Source of the DNA: Homarus americanus
Taxonomy: Eukaryota; Arthropoda; Malacostraca; Decapoda; Nephropidae
DNA length: 64,000 bases
Reading direction: 5' to 3'
Assembly: GCF_018991925.1 (NCBI RefSeq)
Contig: NW_024736071.1
Location: 17,142,538 to 17,206,537, forward strand
Positions 34,620-45,126 of the stretch are shown here, piece after piece. The notes beneath the pieces were generated by a model. The model was given only the letters and a program-made list of their open reading frames with translations. It searched no databases and was not told the DNA's origin. The translations under genes were made by a program, and so were the position numbers. The stretch's first letter is position 1; the number at the start of each line of letters is the position of its first letter.

Positions 34620-34945
34620 TCGTGGTGCTGGAAGGAAGTGGTGGTAGGGGGTGTGTAGGGGCTGGTAGGGGGTTTGTAGGGGGTGGTTGTGGTGGTGGGT
34701 ATTAGGATGGTGGGAGGAGGGTGTTGATTGAGAAGGGGGTGACGGTTGGGTTGGTAGGGATGGTGGAGGTTGTGGGTGTTAGAATGATGGTGATTGTGGG
34801 ATGGTTGTGGTTGTAAGGTTGGTGGTAGTTGTGGGGGGTGGTAGGGGGTGTTGATTATGGAGGGGGGGGTGATAGTGTGGTAGGGGGTTGTGGGATGGTG
34901 ATGGTAGTGGTAGTAGTGGTAGGGGTGGTGGTGGTGAGGGAGGTG
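34620..34945. repeat. GGT/GTG-rich simple sequence
   Basis: ggtggtagggggtgtgtagg-like units with no constant period. Minus-strand Pro/His/Tyr frames are artefacts. Confidence 0.85.
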
Positions 34946-35009
34946 ATGGCAGCTGCAGTGGTCGCCCTGCCTACGGCCTTTCTCTTTCACTCTCAAGCCT
35001 TCACTTTTC

Positions 35010-35056
<47 letters not shown>
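35010..35056. repeat. (CT)n microsatellite
   Basis: Pure CT run of about 46 bases. Confidence 0.97.
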
Positions 35057-35058
<2 letters not shown>

Positions 35059-35097
35059 ACTTTTTTGTTTTTTGTTCGTAAGATAACTGTATTTTTC

Positions 35098-35152
35098 ATA
35101 GTAGTTCATAGTAATAGTACTGGTAGTAGTAGTAGTGGTAGTAGTAGTCAGT
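35098..35152. repeat. TAG/GTA triplet microsatellite, left flank of LINE block
   Basis: gtagtagtagtagtggtagt triplets. A matching TAG triplet tract lies at 36588-36668 on the other side of the LINE fragments. Confidence 0.9.
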
Positions 35153-35157
35153 AATCG

Positions 35158-35620
35158 GCACGACGGACTTCAAGACCGAGTATACGTAACGGGGAAGGTG
35201 AATGAGTGGGTTAGGGAAATCCAAGCTCTGTCTGAGATTGCTAACACAGAGCCACATGCGGCTTTTGCGGCATTCACCCATGGAGTCAAGCATCGCTGGA
35301 ACTACCTGATGCGCACTATTCCTATTCCTGATATCGGACCCCTCCTACACCCTCTGGAAGAAGCTATCAGTGTCAATTTCATTCCCAAATTAGTGAAACA
35401 CCCTCACTTAACCCCAGCAGAAAGATCACACCTTGCACTACCACCGAGACTGGGAGGAATGGGATTGACCAATCCAGAGGAGATTGCTGCTACCGAACAT
35501 CAAAACTCAGTTAAGCTCACGGCAGCTCTCACGGATCACATAATAGCTCAGAACGCAACAAGAGAGGTGGATACCAGTGAAGTAAACACGATTCGAAGGT
35601 CCATTACGACAGAACGACAG
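35158..35620 (+). pseudogene. LINE fragment: RT thumb/C-terminal region (plus strand)
   Basis: The plus frame reads …VNEWVREIQALSEIANTEPH, AAFAAFTHGVKHRWNYLMRT, IPIPDIGPLLHPLEEAI…, then LALPPRLGGMGLTNPEEIA and stops aligning at RRSITTERQ (35620). This is the region downstream of the RT catalytic core in a family common in invertebrates. No start codon belongs here and both ends are truncated, so it is a broken copy. Its last 85 or so bases are repeated in inverted orientation at about 36506-36588, where the neighbouring minus-strand fragment begins. Confidence 0.82.
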
Positions 35621-36590
35621 CTGTGTTGAGTTAGTCGAGCTGCAGATCTATGCGGCATTCAGTGATTTGCCTCATAGTCAATATCTGTAACTGTTGTCGG
35701 CTTTGGGGCCTATGCTCTCGTTCCCCTGAGGCAGAGCAAAGCAGACCTAAGGAGAGAGAAGGACAGTCGACATCTCATCCAGGCTGTAACATAACTTCTG
35801 GGCTGCTGCTTCTGTTCGGATGGCACCTCCGCGAGTCTGGTGTAGAAGCATCTTGCACTTGGTCCCTTCCCACCAGAGGTTGTGAACACTAGAGAAGTGA
35901 AGCTGCCTTGATCAACGTTCTGAATTCTCTCCCCGTATGCCCTTATCTTGTCGTTCTCGTTCCTCCTGTGTGCAGCATCGAGAGCTAAGTTTCGGTGACA
36001 TGCGGCCATGGGATAAAAAATCCCGATGTCGAAGAAGGCTCGCTGTTCCCGCGTCCAGAATCCTCGAGCACTGACGTTAACACGGGCTTCGTTGGATGTG
36101 TTTGAAGTCATGTGTTGGAAATTCTCACCGTCCAATAGAAGGAGGGCCGGTTCTACCCTGACATCAAGACAGATTTCCTTCAACATATTTGCTGTGAGAT
36201 CCCTTGCTTCGTCATGCCTCATGCATATGAAGCCCCCTTTCTTGCACACCATGACGTGATCGACGTCATAGGAAGAGCCACACACGCATTGGGTGGGTAA
36301 ACCTTTTACTGGCCTACCGTACCTTAGACTTAGAGCAATGGCATCTGTAAATTCTTGTTTATTGAGACTGAAACCATTTGCCCTTATACAGTATGTAACG
36401 TAGTTAACCAGTTCGGGGCGCCCACCTCCTGCGCTATAGCTGCTTTTTTTCAAGTTCTCTGGTATTTTCAGCATCAGTTGCTGCAACTTATCACTTTGGC
36501 CGTGCTGTCGTTCTGTCGTAATGGACCTTCGAATCTTGTTTACTTCATTGGTATCCACCTCACCTGTTTCGTTCTGTGCTATTATGCGGT
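35621..36590 (-). pseudogene. LINE fragment: CCHC and restriction-like endonuclease C-terminus (minus strand)
   Basis: The minus-strand frame starts IIAQNETGEVDTNEVNKIRR, continues through NKQEFTDAIALSLRYGRPVK, a CxC-x7-H-x3-C cluster (CVCGSSYDVDHVMVC), then RHDEARDLTANML, NVSARGFW, RAFFDIGIFYP, ENDKIRAYGERI and ends LLCLRGTRA near 35710. The CCHC motif followed by an acidic/DI block and a K…Y motif is the arrangement of LINEs with a C-terminal restriction-enzyme-like endonuclease, which nick the target. That assignment is by motif order only. The 3' UTR runs to 35621, where it is cut off and joined to the plus-strand fragment. Its last ~90 coding bases and UTR match 55800-55979. Confidence 0.82.
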
Positions 36591-36670
36591 AGTGGTAGTA
36601 GTAGTGGTGGTAATAGTAGTAGTAGTAATGGTGATGGTAGTAGTACTGGTGGTAGTAGTATATTATTAAT
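36588..36670. repeat. TAG/GTA triplet microsatellite, right flank of LINE block
   Basis: gtagtggtagtagtagtggt triplet run directly at the 5' end of the minus-strand LINE fragment. Confidence 0.9.
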
Positions 36671-36859
36671 AATAGTAACTGACTTTCATGGTCACTCAAT
36701 GAACCCTGGGTATGCCTTAGTGTACCAGGGTGAGACTACTGTAAGTGTGTACTGTACCTAACTTTAGTGTTAAGGAGATAAAGGCCTTCTAGTGCACTAC
36801 CGTTAGCTTTATAATATTCAGTAATGATGTATGTACTGTATAATACTGTCACACTCACA

Positions 36860-38041
36860 GGTAGTAGATAATGACGAAAATTACGATGATATTTACTTTG
36901 ACTTTAGCAAAGCATTTGACAGAGTACCGCATCAGAGGCTTCTGAGAAAAATTAAGGCTCATGGTATCGAGGGTAAAGTTTTAAATTGGATAAAATCATG
37001 GCTCACCGATAGAATGCAGAGGGTCAGCGTAGATGGTGTTAAATCTGAGTGGGGCCGTGTAACCAGTGGGGTTCCCCAGGGGTCAGTACTAGGCCCACTC
37101 TTGTTCATAATCTACATAAACGATCTAGATACTGGGATCAGCAGTGACATAAGCAAGTTTGCGGATAACACCAAAATAGGGCGGCAGATTAATTCAGGGC
37201 AGGATGCAAATGCATTACAGGAGGATCTAAATAAACTGCAGGGGTGGTCTGAAAAATGGCAAATGAAATTCAACACCAGCAAGTGCAGCGTACTTAATAT
37301 TGGAAGAACAAATACTGACAATGTATACAGCCTTAACAACATCAACCTAGAGAAGTCGACTTGTGAAAGAGACCTAGGGGTACTTGTAAGCCCGGACCTA
37401 CGGCCTAGAAAACAGTGCGTTAATGTTCGAAATAAGGCAAACAGAGTATTGGGTTTTATATCTAGAAGTGTAAGTAATAAGAGTGCAGAGATCTTACTGC
37501 AAATATATCTTGCGCTAGTCAGGCCGCACCTGGATTATGCGGTTCAGTTCTGGTGCCCTTATTATAGAATGGATATCAATTCACTAGAGTCGGTGCAGCG
37601 AAGAATGACGAAAATGATTCCGGGACTTAGAAACCTTCCATATCAGGATAGGTTAAAGAAACTTAACTTGCATTCCCTAGAAAGACGAAGAGTGCGGGTA
37701 GATATGATAGAAGTATTTAAGTGGGTGAAAGGAATCAATAAAGGTGATATAGATAAAGTTCTTATAATATCCGAGCAGAATAGGACTCGGAGCAACGGAT
37801 TTAAATTGGATAAGTTTAGGTTTAGGAGGGAGATAGGAAGAAACTGGTTCACAAATAGGGTGGTGGACGAGTGGAACAAGCTTACCAACTTTGTAGTAAG
37901 TGCTGGAACTCTGGAAAGTTTCAAAAGGAGGCTAGATAGATTCATGGATAATAGAGAGTGGTTGTAACTCTCGACAGGAGCTGCCATGCACAGGCCAACC
38001 GGCCTATTGCAGACTCCTTATTTTCTTATGTTCTTATGTTC
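36860..38041 (+). mobile_element. 5'-truncated CR1-type LINE with long open RT frame, copy 1
   Basis: An uninterrupted frame runs from about 36860 to 37967. RT blocks in order are DIYFDFSKAFDRVPHQRLLR (palm motif A), VTSGVPQGSVLGPLLFIIYI (motif B), FADNTKIG (motif C), then a thumb and C-terminal region with LVRPHLDYAVQFWCPYYRMD and LHSLERRRVRVDMIE. The second catalytic Asp of FADD is Asn here (gat aac), so the polymerase is predicted inactive. The 3' tail ggcctattgcagactcctta followed by two ttcttatg repeats is typical of CR1 ends. 5' truncation is the normal outcome of LINE insertion. The 370-codon intact frame suggests a relatively young copy. Confidence 0.9.
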
Positions 38042-38230
38042 ACACACAGGTAATGACTTTAAAAGTTTACCTCACCTCTCACTACCACCTCACGATGACT
38101 GAGTGTGAGGCAATATTACAGGCGTCGTGAGGGAAGGTGTCTCTCTCCTTAAGTTTGTAGAGGGCGACCTACACACAGACGGTCATTACATTATCGCATA
38201 AGAGCAGTGAAACATAATGTTTGTATATAC

Positions 38231-38363
38231 TGTAAGTGAAACCTCTATTTAGCGGACTATAGGGAGAGTATTTATCCGTTATATCGAGGGTTAGTTAGAT
38301 GTGAAATCCCCATCTAATGGATTATATGGAGAGAGAAGTCCGTTATATGGAGGCTTCACTGTA
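38231..38363. mobile_element. Palindromic MITE, family A, copy 5 (best-preserved ends)
   Basis: Left end tgtaagtgaaacctctattt agcgg and right end ccgttatatggaggcttcac tgta are reverse complements, each bounded by TA. The interior carries two hairpin halves joined at gttagttagatgtgaaatcc. This copy defines the full element at about 133 bp. Confidence 0.85.
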
Positions 38364-38369
38364 TGCATA

Positions 38370-38675
38370 TAATATATAGCAACACTCGGTCATATCAATC
38401 TTGCGTTCATTATTGCAGTTTATTCATGAACATTTAATCGCTTTTCACTTCAGGTTTACGTTAGGCTCGGTTACGTTATGTTATGTTAGATTACGTTAGG
38501 GTAGGTTAGGTCAGTATTCTAGTTGTGGTGTATGGCGTGTGTTGAAGCGGGTTAGGTTAACGCAAACAGAGGATCTCACTGCAGGAAACGACAGAAGGCC
38601 GGCTGTCCTCCCTCCAGGTAAATAAAGGTAAATAATCTGTCCACAACCTTGCCAGAGCAGCGCTTCGGGGTTAAC
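38370..38675. other. Spacer with TTAGG-like tract, no gene seen
   Basis: Mixed AT-rich sequence with ggtttacgttaggctcggtt and gttagggtaggttaggtcag near 38452-38512. No element end recognised. Confidence 0.5.
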
Positions 38676-38701
38676 ACACACACACACACACACACACACA
38701 A
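38676..38701. repeat. (AC)n microsatellite
   Basis: Pure AC run of about 26 bases. Confidence 0.95.
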
Positions 38702-38987
38702 GGTTAGGGTACTATGCTGTTAAAAAAACAAAGACTTACAGTACAGCCACCAACACTCCAGGAGCCATTAGTGTTTTACAGCCGCACCGACTTACTATTA
38801 ACATTCTTTGGCCAAGGATACATCTATTATATAATATTGCTCCAGGGTTCACCAGTCATCCACCAGGGGCGAGGCATAGCAGGTTCAAGGACTCCAGTGT
38901 ACACAAGGGCCTGTGTGTGTGTCCCTTGGTACACACAGGAACTGAAGGACCTGTGTGTGTGTGTGTGTACACACTGACTTGCAGGAC

Positions 38988-39520
38988 GTGTGTGGCAGTG
39001 TGGTGGTGTGGCAGTGTGGTGGTGTGGCAGTGTGGTGGTGTGGCAGTGTGGTGGTGTGGCAGTGTGGTGGTGTGGCAGTATGGCAGTGTGATGGTCTGGC
39101 AGTGTGGTGATGTGGCAGTGTGCAGTGTGTTGGTGTGGCAGTTCATGGCATGGCAGTGTGATGGTCTGGCAGTGTGGTAGTGTGGCAGTGTGATGGTGTG
39201 GCATTTGGCAGTGTGTTGGCGTGGCAGTGTGGTGGTGTGAAAATGTGGCAGTATGGTGGTGTGGCAGTGTGATGGTTGGTAGTGTGATGATGTAGTGTCG
39301 CAGTTGACAATGTGGTGGCGTAGTAGTGTGGCAGTGTGATGGTGTGGCCGTTGGCAATGTGTTGGCGTGACAGTGTGGTGGTGTGGCAGTGTGGTGGCGT
39401 GGCAGTGTGTTGGCGTGGCAGTGTGGCGGTGTAGCAGTGTGGTGGTGTGGCAGTGTGATGGTGTGGCAGTGTGTTGGCGTGGCAGTGTGGTGGTGTGACA
39501 GTGTGGTGGTGTGGCCCGGG
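38988..39520. repeat. 13-bp minisatellite (gtgtggtggtgtggca)
   Basis: About forty copies of gtggtgtggcagt-type units (13 bp; 26-bp pairs such as gtggtgtggcagtgtgatgg and gtgttggcgtggcag). Both strands are open over long distances for compositional reasons (His/Thr/Cys/Pro). Confidence 0.94.
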
Positions 39521-40150
39521 CATGGCCTGTACAGTACGTACTTAGGACAAAGGACCACAGCCACATTCCAGGGTCAGTCACTGTTATAACTCGGCCCAGA
39601 GTCCGACGCCCTTGACTCTCCTCCCTCCTGCCTCCAGCACCCGGATTCCTAAGCTTTCTCTGGTGGCGCCAGTGAGGCTGGGTACAAGGCCTACTGTACC
39701 TGGGTCCAGACACCGAGTGGAGGACAGGCAGGGGCATCATCTGTTGTAGTTACTGCCCCACCTTGGCCCCCTCCCACCCACACAATTCTGTCCCGCTTCC
39801 ACGCCAGCAGCAGGTTCACGGTCAGGTTGCCCTGTGTGCCCTTGTGGAGGATGAAGCAGTAGGAGTGTTGAGGCAGTGTGTCTTTTCAGGGTACAAGTCG
39901 ACGCTGTTCACCCCACGATGATACCCAGGCCACGCCAGCTCTGGAATGTAAAGTGTGTGTGTGTGTGTGTGTGTGTGTGAGAAGGTTGATGGCGCCACAG
40001 AGACGAGAGACGTAATTATTTCCTTGGTGGAAATGTGTTATCACTGCCCCCTCCCTTCCCTTCCCCTCCCCCAGCATCCCTCCCCTCCCTTCCTTCCCTC
40101 AGCCTCCTTCCCCTCTTCACTCCCTTCTTTACTCTCATCTGCTTTCCTAC
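39521..40150. other. Mixed sequence with short GT run and pyrimidine tract, no gene seen
   Basis: Holds a GT run at 39955-39979 and a ccctccc tract at 40049-40110. The remaining sequence has ordinary composition, with no recognised domain or element. Confidence 0.5.
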
Positions 40151-40151
40151 G

Positions 40152-40265
40152 TACAGTGAAACCTCTATTTAACGGATTATATAGCGAGGAAAATCCATTA
40201 TATCGAGGGGCCAGTAGATGTGAAACCCTTCCGCCATCTTACGAACTACATAGAGCTGAAAGATA
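40152..40265. mobile_element. Palindromic MITE, family A, copy 6
   Basis: Intact left terminus tacagtgaaacctctattta then acggattatatagcgaggaa and ccattatatcgagggg. The right half, tgtgaaacccttccgccatc then ttacgaactac, is diverged and the right TIR is not recognisable. Confidence 0.8.
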
Positions 40266-40591
40266 GTGAGAATGTTGCTATAGGTATACACTACAGAGTT
40301 AAGATAGGTTCTCAAAAGCTTCCTATGAGCTATTTACCACACTGCACAGGTAAGGAGGATACCGCATTAAAATAGACTGTTCAATGTTCCTACCTTTGTT
40401 TTCCCCCATAATTAGAGATTGTGAGAATTCATCAAACAATACACATACAAAACTGCAGCTTAATCCACTACTATATTCCACCAAATTGATGCGTTTTATG
40501 TCCACAATAGTTTAGTAGAAAAACTTTAAAAGAAGTATGAATTTCTGGAGGGGGAGGTTTGTGTGTGTGTGGTTTGGGCCAGGGTGGTTAG

Positions 40592-40722
40592 GACCTAACC
40601 TAACATAACCTAACCTAACCTAGCATTACATAATATAATAAAACATGATCTAATCTAACCTAATCTAGAATAACCTAACCTAACCCAACCTAACCTAATG
40701 TAACCTAACCTAACCCAAAAGT
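40592..40722. repeat. TAACC telomere-complement tract
   Basis: ctaacctaacataacctaac and many ctaacctaac pentamers, with a central degenerate part. Interstitial. Confidence 0.8.
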
Positions 40723-41065
40723 CCACTCACTCACTCCACCCCACCTTGCCCTGTCTAGCTTCTCCGTATCTGTACCATCAACACATTACGGTAGTGTGGG
40801 GCTGGCTGGTTCGTTTCTCGGCATTCCTACGTCATTGTTAAAGTAGTTTTCACCTTATCTGGTTGGTCTCGTGCGACCCACTGGCGCCAGGAGCTGTCTT
40901 CGTCTCCAGGCCTCAGCGGGTGGCCGTGTTGGGAGCCTCAGGTGCTGGGGTTATCCCGGACACACACCGCCCACTGTTTCTACACGTTCAGAGATTCTTT
41001 CTTAAGGACAATATGAAGAGTAGCCCCCCAGTTTACTTCACCTGATGAATAAATACCCTAAAGCT
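40723..41065. other. Non-repetitive stretch, no gene recognised
   Basis: Ordinary composition. A short plus-strand frame (40863-41045) has no domain. Confidence 0.45.
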
Positions 41066-41067
41066 AC

Positions 41068-41255
41068 CTGATGGGGTTAGGTTATGCTATTTTATTTTAG
41101 GTTAGGTGAGGGGAGGTTATGTTATATTAGGTTAGGTTAGAGTAATGACATGTTAGGTTAAGGTTATGTTTTATAAAGTAAATGATAGGTTATCTTAGGT
41201 TTTGTTAGGATAAGTTAGATTGAATTAGGTTAAGTTAGGTAATTCAACCATTACT
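41068..41255. repeat. Degenerate TTAGG tract
   Basis: ggttaggttatgctattt, gttatattaggttaggttag and related. Orientation is opposite to the tract at 40592. Confidence 0.72.
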
Positions 41256-41473
41256 GCTTTTAAATCTTCACTTACAGGAAAAAACTTACCTCTCAAGTGA
41301 AGAATCATGACGCCACTGCCGAGGGTGTGGGGAAGCCCTGAATTTCTGCGAAGATTTTATCTAATGTGTGTCTACAGTATGTGTCGGGGTCCCTGAAATA
41401 GTGTAGTGGAGGATGGTAGTCACGTCCGTTCCGTTAGTGAGACGCCTCCTTATTTGTATTCTTCACTACGATA

Positions 41474-41683
41474 TACTGTCCAGTCAACTAATAAAGTCTG
41501 TTGGTCGCCTCTCCTCCTGAACCACGAACCCCCGGGAGAGAACTCGTGAACCTGAAGAGGCAGTAGACTGATACATTATTCTGTCCATAAATGCTGCTTC
41601 GTGTTCATGAGTCTGAATCTCTCGGGGGTTCGTGGTTCAGGATGAGAGGCGACCAACAGGACGTTATTAGTTGACTGTACAGG
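41474..41683. mobile_element. 210-bp fold-back DNA element (family C2), complete copy
   Basis: Almost wholly palindromic. The left arm tactgtccagtcaactaata then ttggtcgcctctcctcctga and accacgaaccccc mirrors the right arm gggggttcgtggttcaggat, gagaggcgaccaacagg and acgttattagttgactgta. The centre contains ctgtccataaatgctgcttc and gttcatgagtctgaatctct. There is no coding capacity. Half copies lie at 10392-10496 and 63797-63916, and an element with the same core but different outer termini is at 51373-51539. Confidence 0.9.
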
Positions 41684-41696
41684 ACAAAAATGTTCT

Positions 41697-41736
41697 ACTC
41701 CCATCATCATCATCGTCGTCATTATCATCGTCGTCG

Positions 41737-41780
<44 letters not shown>

Positions 41781-41782
41781 GT
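41697..41782. repeat. (CAT)n triplet microsatellite
   Basis: catcatcat with early cgt variants; the last 45 or so bases are pure. Begins 14 bases after the fold-back element. Confidence 0.96.
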
Positions 41783-41969
41783 TAATGTCTTACGTTTAAC
41801 GCTGAATGAAGCGAATATCGTAATTATTGATGGATGACCCGTGTTATACAGGAGTCAGTCCACCCTGGCCGTACACCCAAACACACACCTTAGTCTAGCT
41901 AGGTTTTTATATTTTATTTAAAACTTAATGGTAAATATTATTATTATTAATATTAATAGTAGTATTTTG

Positions 41970-41982
41970 GTTATTATTATTA

Positions 41983-42071
<89 letters not shown>

Positions 42072-42088
42072 GTTGTTGTTGTTGTTGA
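41970..42088. repeat. (ATT)n followed by (GTT)n
   Basis: About 100 bases of pure ATT/TTA triplets followed by five GTT triplets. Confidence 0.97.
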
Positions 42089-42263
42089 AGCCATCTCAGA
42101 GTTATAAATGATAAAAATCCTTAAACAAGAAATTGGTGCAAAAATAAATAATTCCGGTTTATTTATTATATCTAGACAAGTTACCATTACTGAACCAGGT
42201 TTAAGATCTCGTTATTGTAAGGCGCTTTTAGGGAAAGTGTTACATGAATCCGGGTTATCTTCT

Positions 42264-42290
42264 GACACACACACACACACACACACACAC
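42264..42290. repeat. (AC)n microsatellite
   Basis: Pure AC run of about 26 bases. Confidence 0.95.
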
Positions 42291-42386
42291 GAGAGTAAGT
42301 GTTTGTGATCATAACATTGCCACTGATGGTGACTTAGATGGTGAAATACTTACCAGAGATATACATGGGTTTGTAAGTTGATGTGA

Positions 42387-42390
<4 letters not shown>

Positions 42391-42437
<47 letters not shown>
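42391..42437. repeat. (CT)n microsatellite
   Basis: Pure CT run of about 46 bases. Confidence 0.96.
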
Positions 42438-42440
<3 letters not shown>

Positions 42441-42710
42441 CACTTCCACGTCATGGTCTTTAAAAATAAGACGAAAAAATATTGTGTGGCAACTCTCGTC
42501 CAACAAAGTTATCAAGTAGTGTTTAAGTTTTATTAATGAAGGAGTTTACGTAATATTTGTGTTTTGTTTGACTGAAGGTGATGATAATGATGGTGTCTGA
42601 TAGTGACAGTGGTATGTGACGGTGGTGGTGGTGTGTGTTAGTGACGGTGGTAATGTGATAATGACGGTGATAGTGTGATAGTGACAATGGTGGTGAAAAT
42701 GATGCTGATT

Positions 42711-42712
<2 letters not shown>

Positions 42713-42748
<36 letters not shown>
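42713..42748. repeat. (AC)n microsatellite
   Basis: Pure AC run of about 35 bases, preceded by a GTG/GAT-rich stretch from 42580. Confidence 0.96.
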
Positions 42749-42749
<1 letters not shown>

Positions 42750-42794
42750 ATAATACTGGAAGAACAGTGTAAATCATCTACCAGGGCTCACAGT

Positions 42795-42965
42795 TCAGGT
42801 TCTCAAACGATACATAAGGTGATACATAATGCTATACATACAAGGTAAATTAATACATAAGGTAATACATAATGGTATACATAAGGTAATACATAATGGT
42901 ATACATAAGGTAATACATAGTGCTATGCATAAGGTGATACATAATGTTATATATAAGGTGAAGTT
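42795..42965. repeat. 24-bp minisatellite (ataaggtaatacataatggt)
   Basis: Seven imperfect copies of ataaggtaatacataatggt followed by atac. AT-rich, unlike most arrays here. Confidence 0.92.
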
Positions 42966-43019
42966 GTCGCTCAAGTGTTAGACAAGTAATAGCTCTGAAG
43001 AATAAGTTAACGTTAAAGT

Positions 43020-43252
43020 TTTCCCTCAAGTTGTCGTTCAAGTGTAAGATAACCCTCAAGTTGTCGTTCAAGTGTAAGATAACCCTCAAGTTGTCTTTCA
43101 AGTGTAAGATAACCCTCAAGTTGTCGTTCAAGTGTAAGATAACCCTCAAGTTGTCGTTCAAGTGTAAGATAACCCTCAAGTTGTCGTTCAAGTGTAAGAC
43201 AACCCTCAAGTTGTCTTTCAAGTGTAAGATAACCCTCAAGTTGTCGCTCAAG
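43020..43252. repeat. 30-bp minisatellite (caagttgtcgttcaagtgta), eight copies
   Basis: Eight copies of caagttgtcgttcaagtgta followed by agataaccct. Point variants are few (gtcgttc/gtctttc/gtcgctc). Ten-codon periodicity keeps both strands open (…FKCKITLKLS…, …LERQLEGYLT…). It runs into GT and G13 runs at 43254-43291. Confidence 0.97.
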
Positions 43253-43419
43253 TGTGTGTGTGTGTGTGTGTGTGTGTGGGGGGGGGGGGGTCCACGGGTT
43301 CACAGTCTATTGATTATTAAATTACTCTGATGCTTCCTCGGTGCGTGTGTGTGTAAGGTCAGGGGCTAGATGGTCGCGTGTCTAGGATAATCACTGTTAT
43401 ATTCTGGCTACCTGCATTA

Positions 43420-44165
43420 TGTGACCAGGTGTGTAGTGCCAGGTCAGGTGCGGAGTGTCAGGTCTGGTGTGTAGTGCCAGGTCAGGTGTGTAGTGCCAGG
43501 TCAGGTGCGGAGTGTCAGGTCTGTGTGTGTAGTGTCAGGTCTGGTGTGTAGTCAGGTCAGGTGAGGAGTGTCAGGTCAGGTGTGTGTGTCAGGTCAGGTG
43601 CGGGTGTCAGGTCTGGTGAGGTGTCAGGTCTGGTGGTCAGGTCAGGTGTGTCAGGTCTGGTGTGTAGTGCCAGGTCAGGTGTGTAGTGCCAGGTCAGGTG
43701 TCAGGTCAGGTGTGTAGTGTCAGGTCAGGTGCAGTGTCAGGTCTGGTGAGTGTCAGGTCAGGTGAGGTGTAGGTCAGGTGTGTCAGGTCAGGTGTGTAGT
43801 GTCAGGTCTGGTGTGTAGTGCCAGGTCAGGTGGGAGTGTCAGGTCTGGTGTGTAGTGTCAGGTCAGGTGAGGTCAGGTCAGGTGTGTAGTGTCAGGTCTG
43901 GTGTGTAGTGTCAGGTCAGGTGCGGAGTGTCAGGTCTGGTGTGTAGTGCCAGGTCAGGTGTGAGTGTCCAGGTCAGGTGTATAGTGTCAGGTCAGGTGTG
44001 TAGTGTCAGGTCAGGTGTGTAGTGTCAGGTCAGGTGTATGGTGTTAGGTCAGGTGTATAGTGTCAGGTCAGGTGTGTAGTGTCAGGTCAGGTGTGTAGTG
44101 TCAGGTCAGGTGTATGGTGTTAGGTCAGGTGTATAGTGTCAGGTCAGGTGTGTAGTTTCAGGTCA
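43420..44165. repeat. 19-bp minisatellite rich in AGGTCA (gtgtagtgtcaggtcaggt)
   Basis: Nearly forty copies of gtgtagtgtcaggtcaggt with variants tctggt, tgccag, gcggag. Most copies carry AGGTCA in the same orientation, often once per 19 bp. The array is patchy, with deletions between 43560 and 43760. No coding frame. Confidence 0.95.
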
Positions 44166-44452
44166 GATATACATGTATAATCAGTTGTGTATTAGCCAAT
44201 ACGGAAAGGACTCGGTATATGGTGACCAATGGTAGAACAAGTTATCTGTTACATCACTAGTGGTAGCAGCCAATGAGACAACGAAACAGGCGTCACTAAC
44301 CAATGGCAGAGCTAGTTATCAACAAGGATGTATGGTGACGTAGATGCCAGAAACTTATGAAACCTTTTAATATTTTGGGTTTAATTCCCCACCATTTACC
44401 TGTTAGGATTAAGGTAGTGTTTGGCAGGTGTTTTTCGTGTATGTGTTCCCAA

Positions 44453-44616
44453 GTACAGTCATTAAACGATCTATCTACACAAAATTGTGATGAAAAAATG
44501 ACACAACGAACGAAAAATTTTGGCAACCCTACCGAAACAACAGGAGTCGCAATGTTCGTTCTGAAATTCATCGACCACCCCGTCCTCAGTATAGATAGTT
44601 TTTTTGAGTTACTGTG
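44453..44616 (-). mobile_element. TA-flanked MITE, family B, copy 1 (reverse orientation)
   Basis: Starts tacagtcattaaacgatcta and ends atagtttttttgagttactg tga. The interior has gatgaaaaaatgacacaacg, gaaaaattttggcaacccta and ccgaaacaacaggagtcgca, which is the reverse complement of the interiors at 47277 and 54039. The right terminus is damaged. Confidence 0.83.
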
Positions 44617-44879
44617 AGTATTAATTATTCCCGGTTCTGGTCAGTAAGTATAGAACGTTTACACAATAATTGTTAACTAAAGTCTTACAATATTTTAGGC
44701 CAAGTTCAGTATAAAGGGCGGCAGATTATGGTCGTTGTCCTCATTAAGTGAAATGTTTATCCTCTTGAGTACAAACAATGTTTTAACCCTTGAGTATATA
44801 TCATGATTTAGCCCTTCCAATAATATGTCTTTATTCCCTTGAGTATGAAGACGTCGTAATCGAGGTCTAGTCATCGTAC
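44617..44879. other. Spacer, no gene seen
   Basis: AT-rich unique sequence with loose cccttgagtat repeats at 44760-44850. Confidence 0.5.
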
Positions 44880-45085
44880 TCTGTAGGGTAATTCAATGTG
44901 CTCGGGGTGGGTATTGTACTCAGTGGGATAATTCAATGTACTCAGGGTGGGTATCATACTCCGTGGGATAATTCAATGTACTCAGGGTGGGTATCATACT
45001 CAGTGGAATAATTCAACGTGCTCACAGTGGGTATCGCACTCCGTGGGATAATTCAATGTACTCAGGGTGGGTATCGTATTCAAGG
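44880..45085. repeat. 40-bp minisatellite (gtactcagggtgggtatcat), five copies
   Basis: Five copies of gtactcagggtgggtatcat then actccgtgggataattcaat, with moderate divergence. Confidence 0.95.
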
Positions 45086-45126
45086 CCTTTAAAAATATCC
45101 CAATCGTGTTATTAGGTATTTTAAAC

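Noticed and set aside
34386..34658. 90-codon plus-strand frame
   Set aside because: No recognisable domain. It runs straight into GGT-rich repeat DNA.
36026..36669. Plus-strand frames opposite the REL-type LINE fragment
   Set aside because: Antisense shadows of the minus-strand ORF, which carries all the recognisable motifs.
43020..43252. Possible repeat peptide LERQLEGYLT on the minus strand
   Set aside because: A 30-bp array with nearly identical copies is open on both strands. No evidence of selection on codons.
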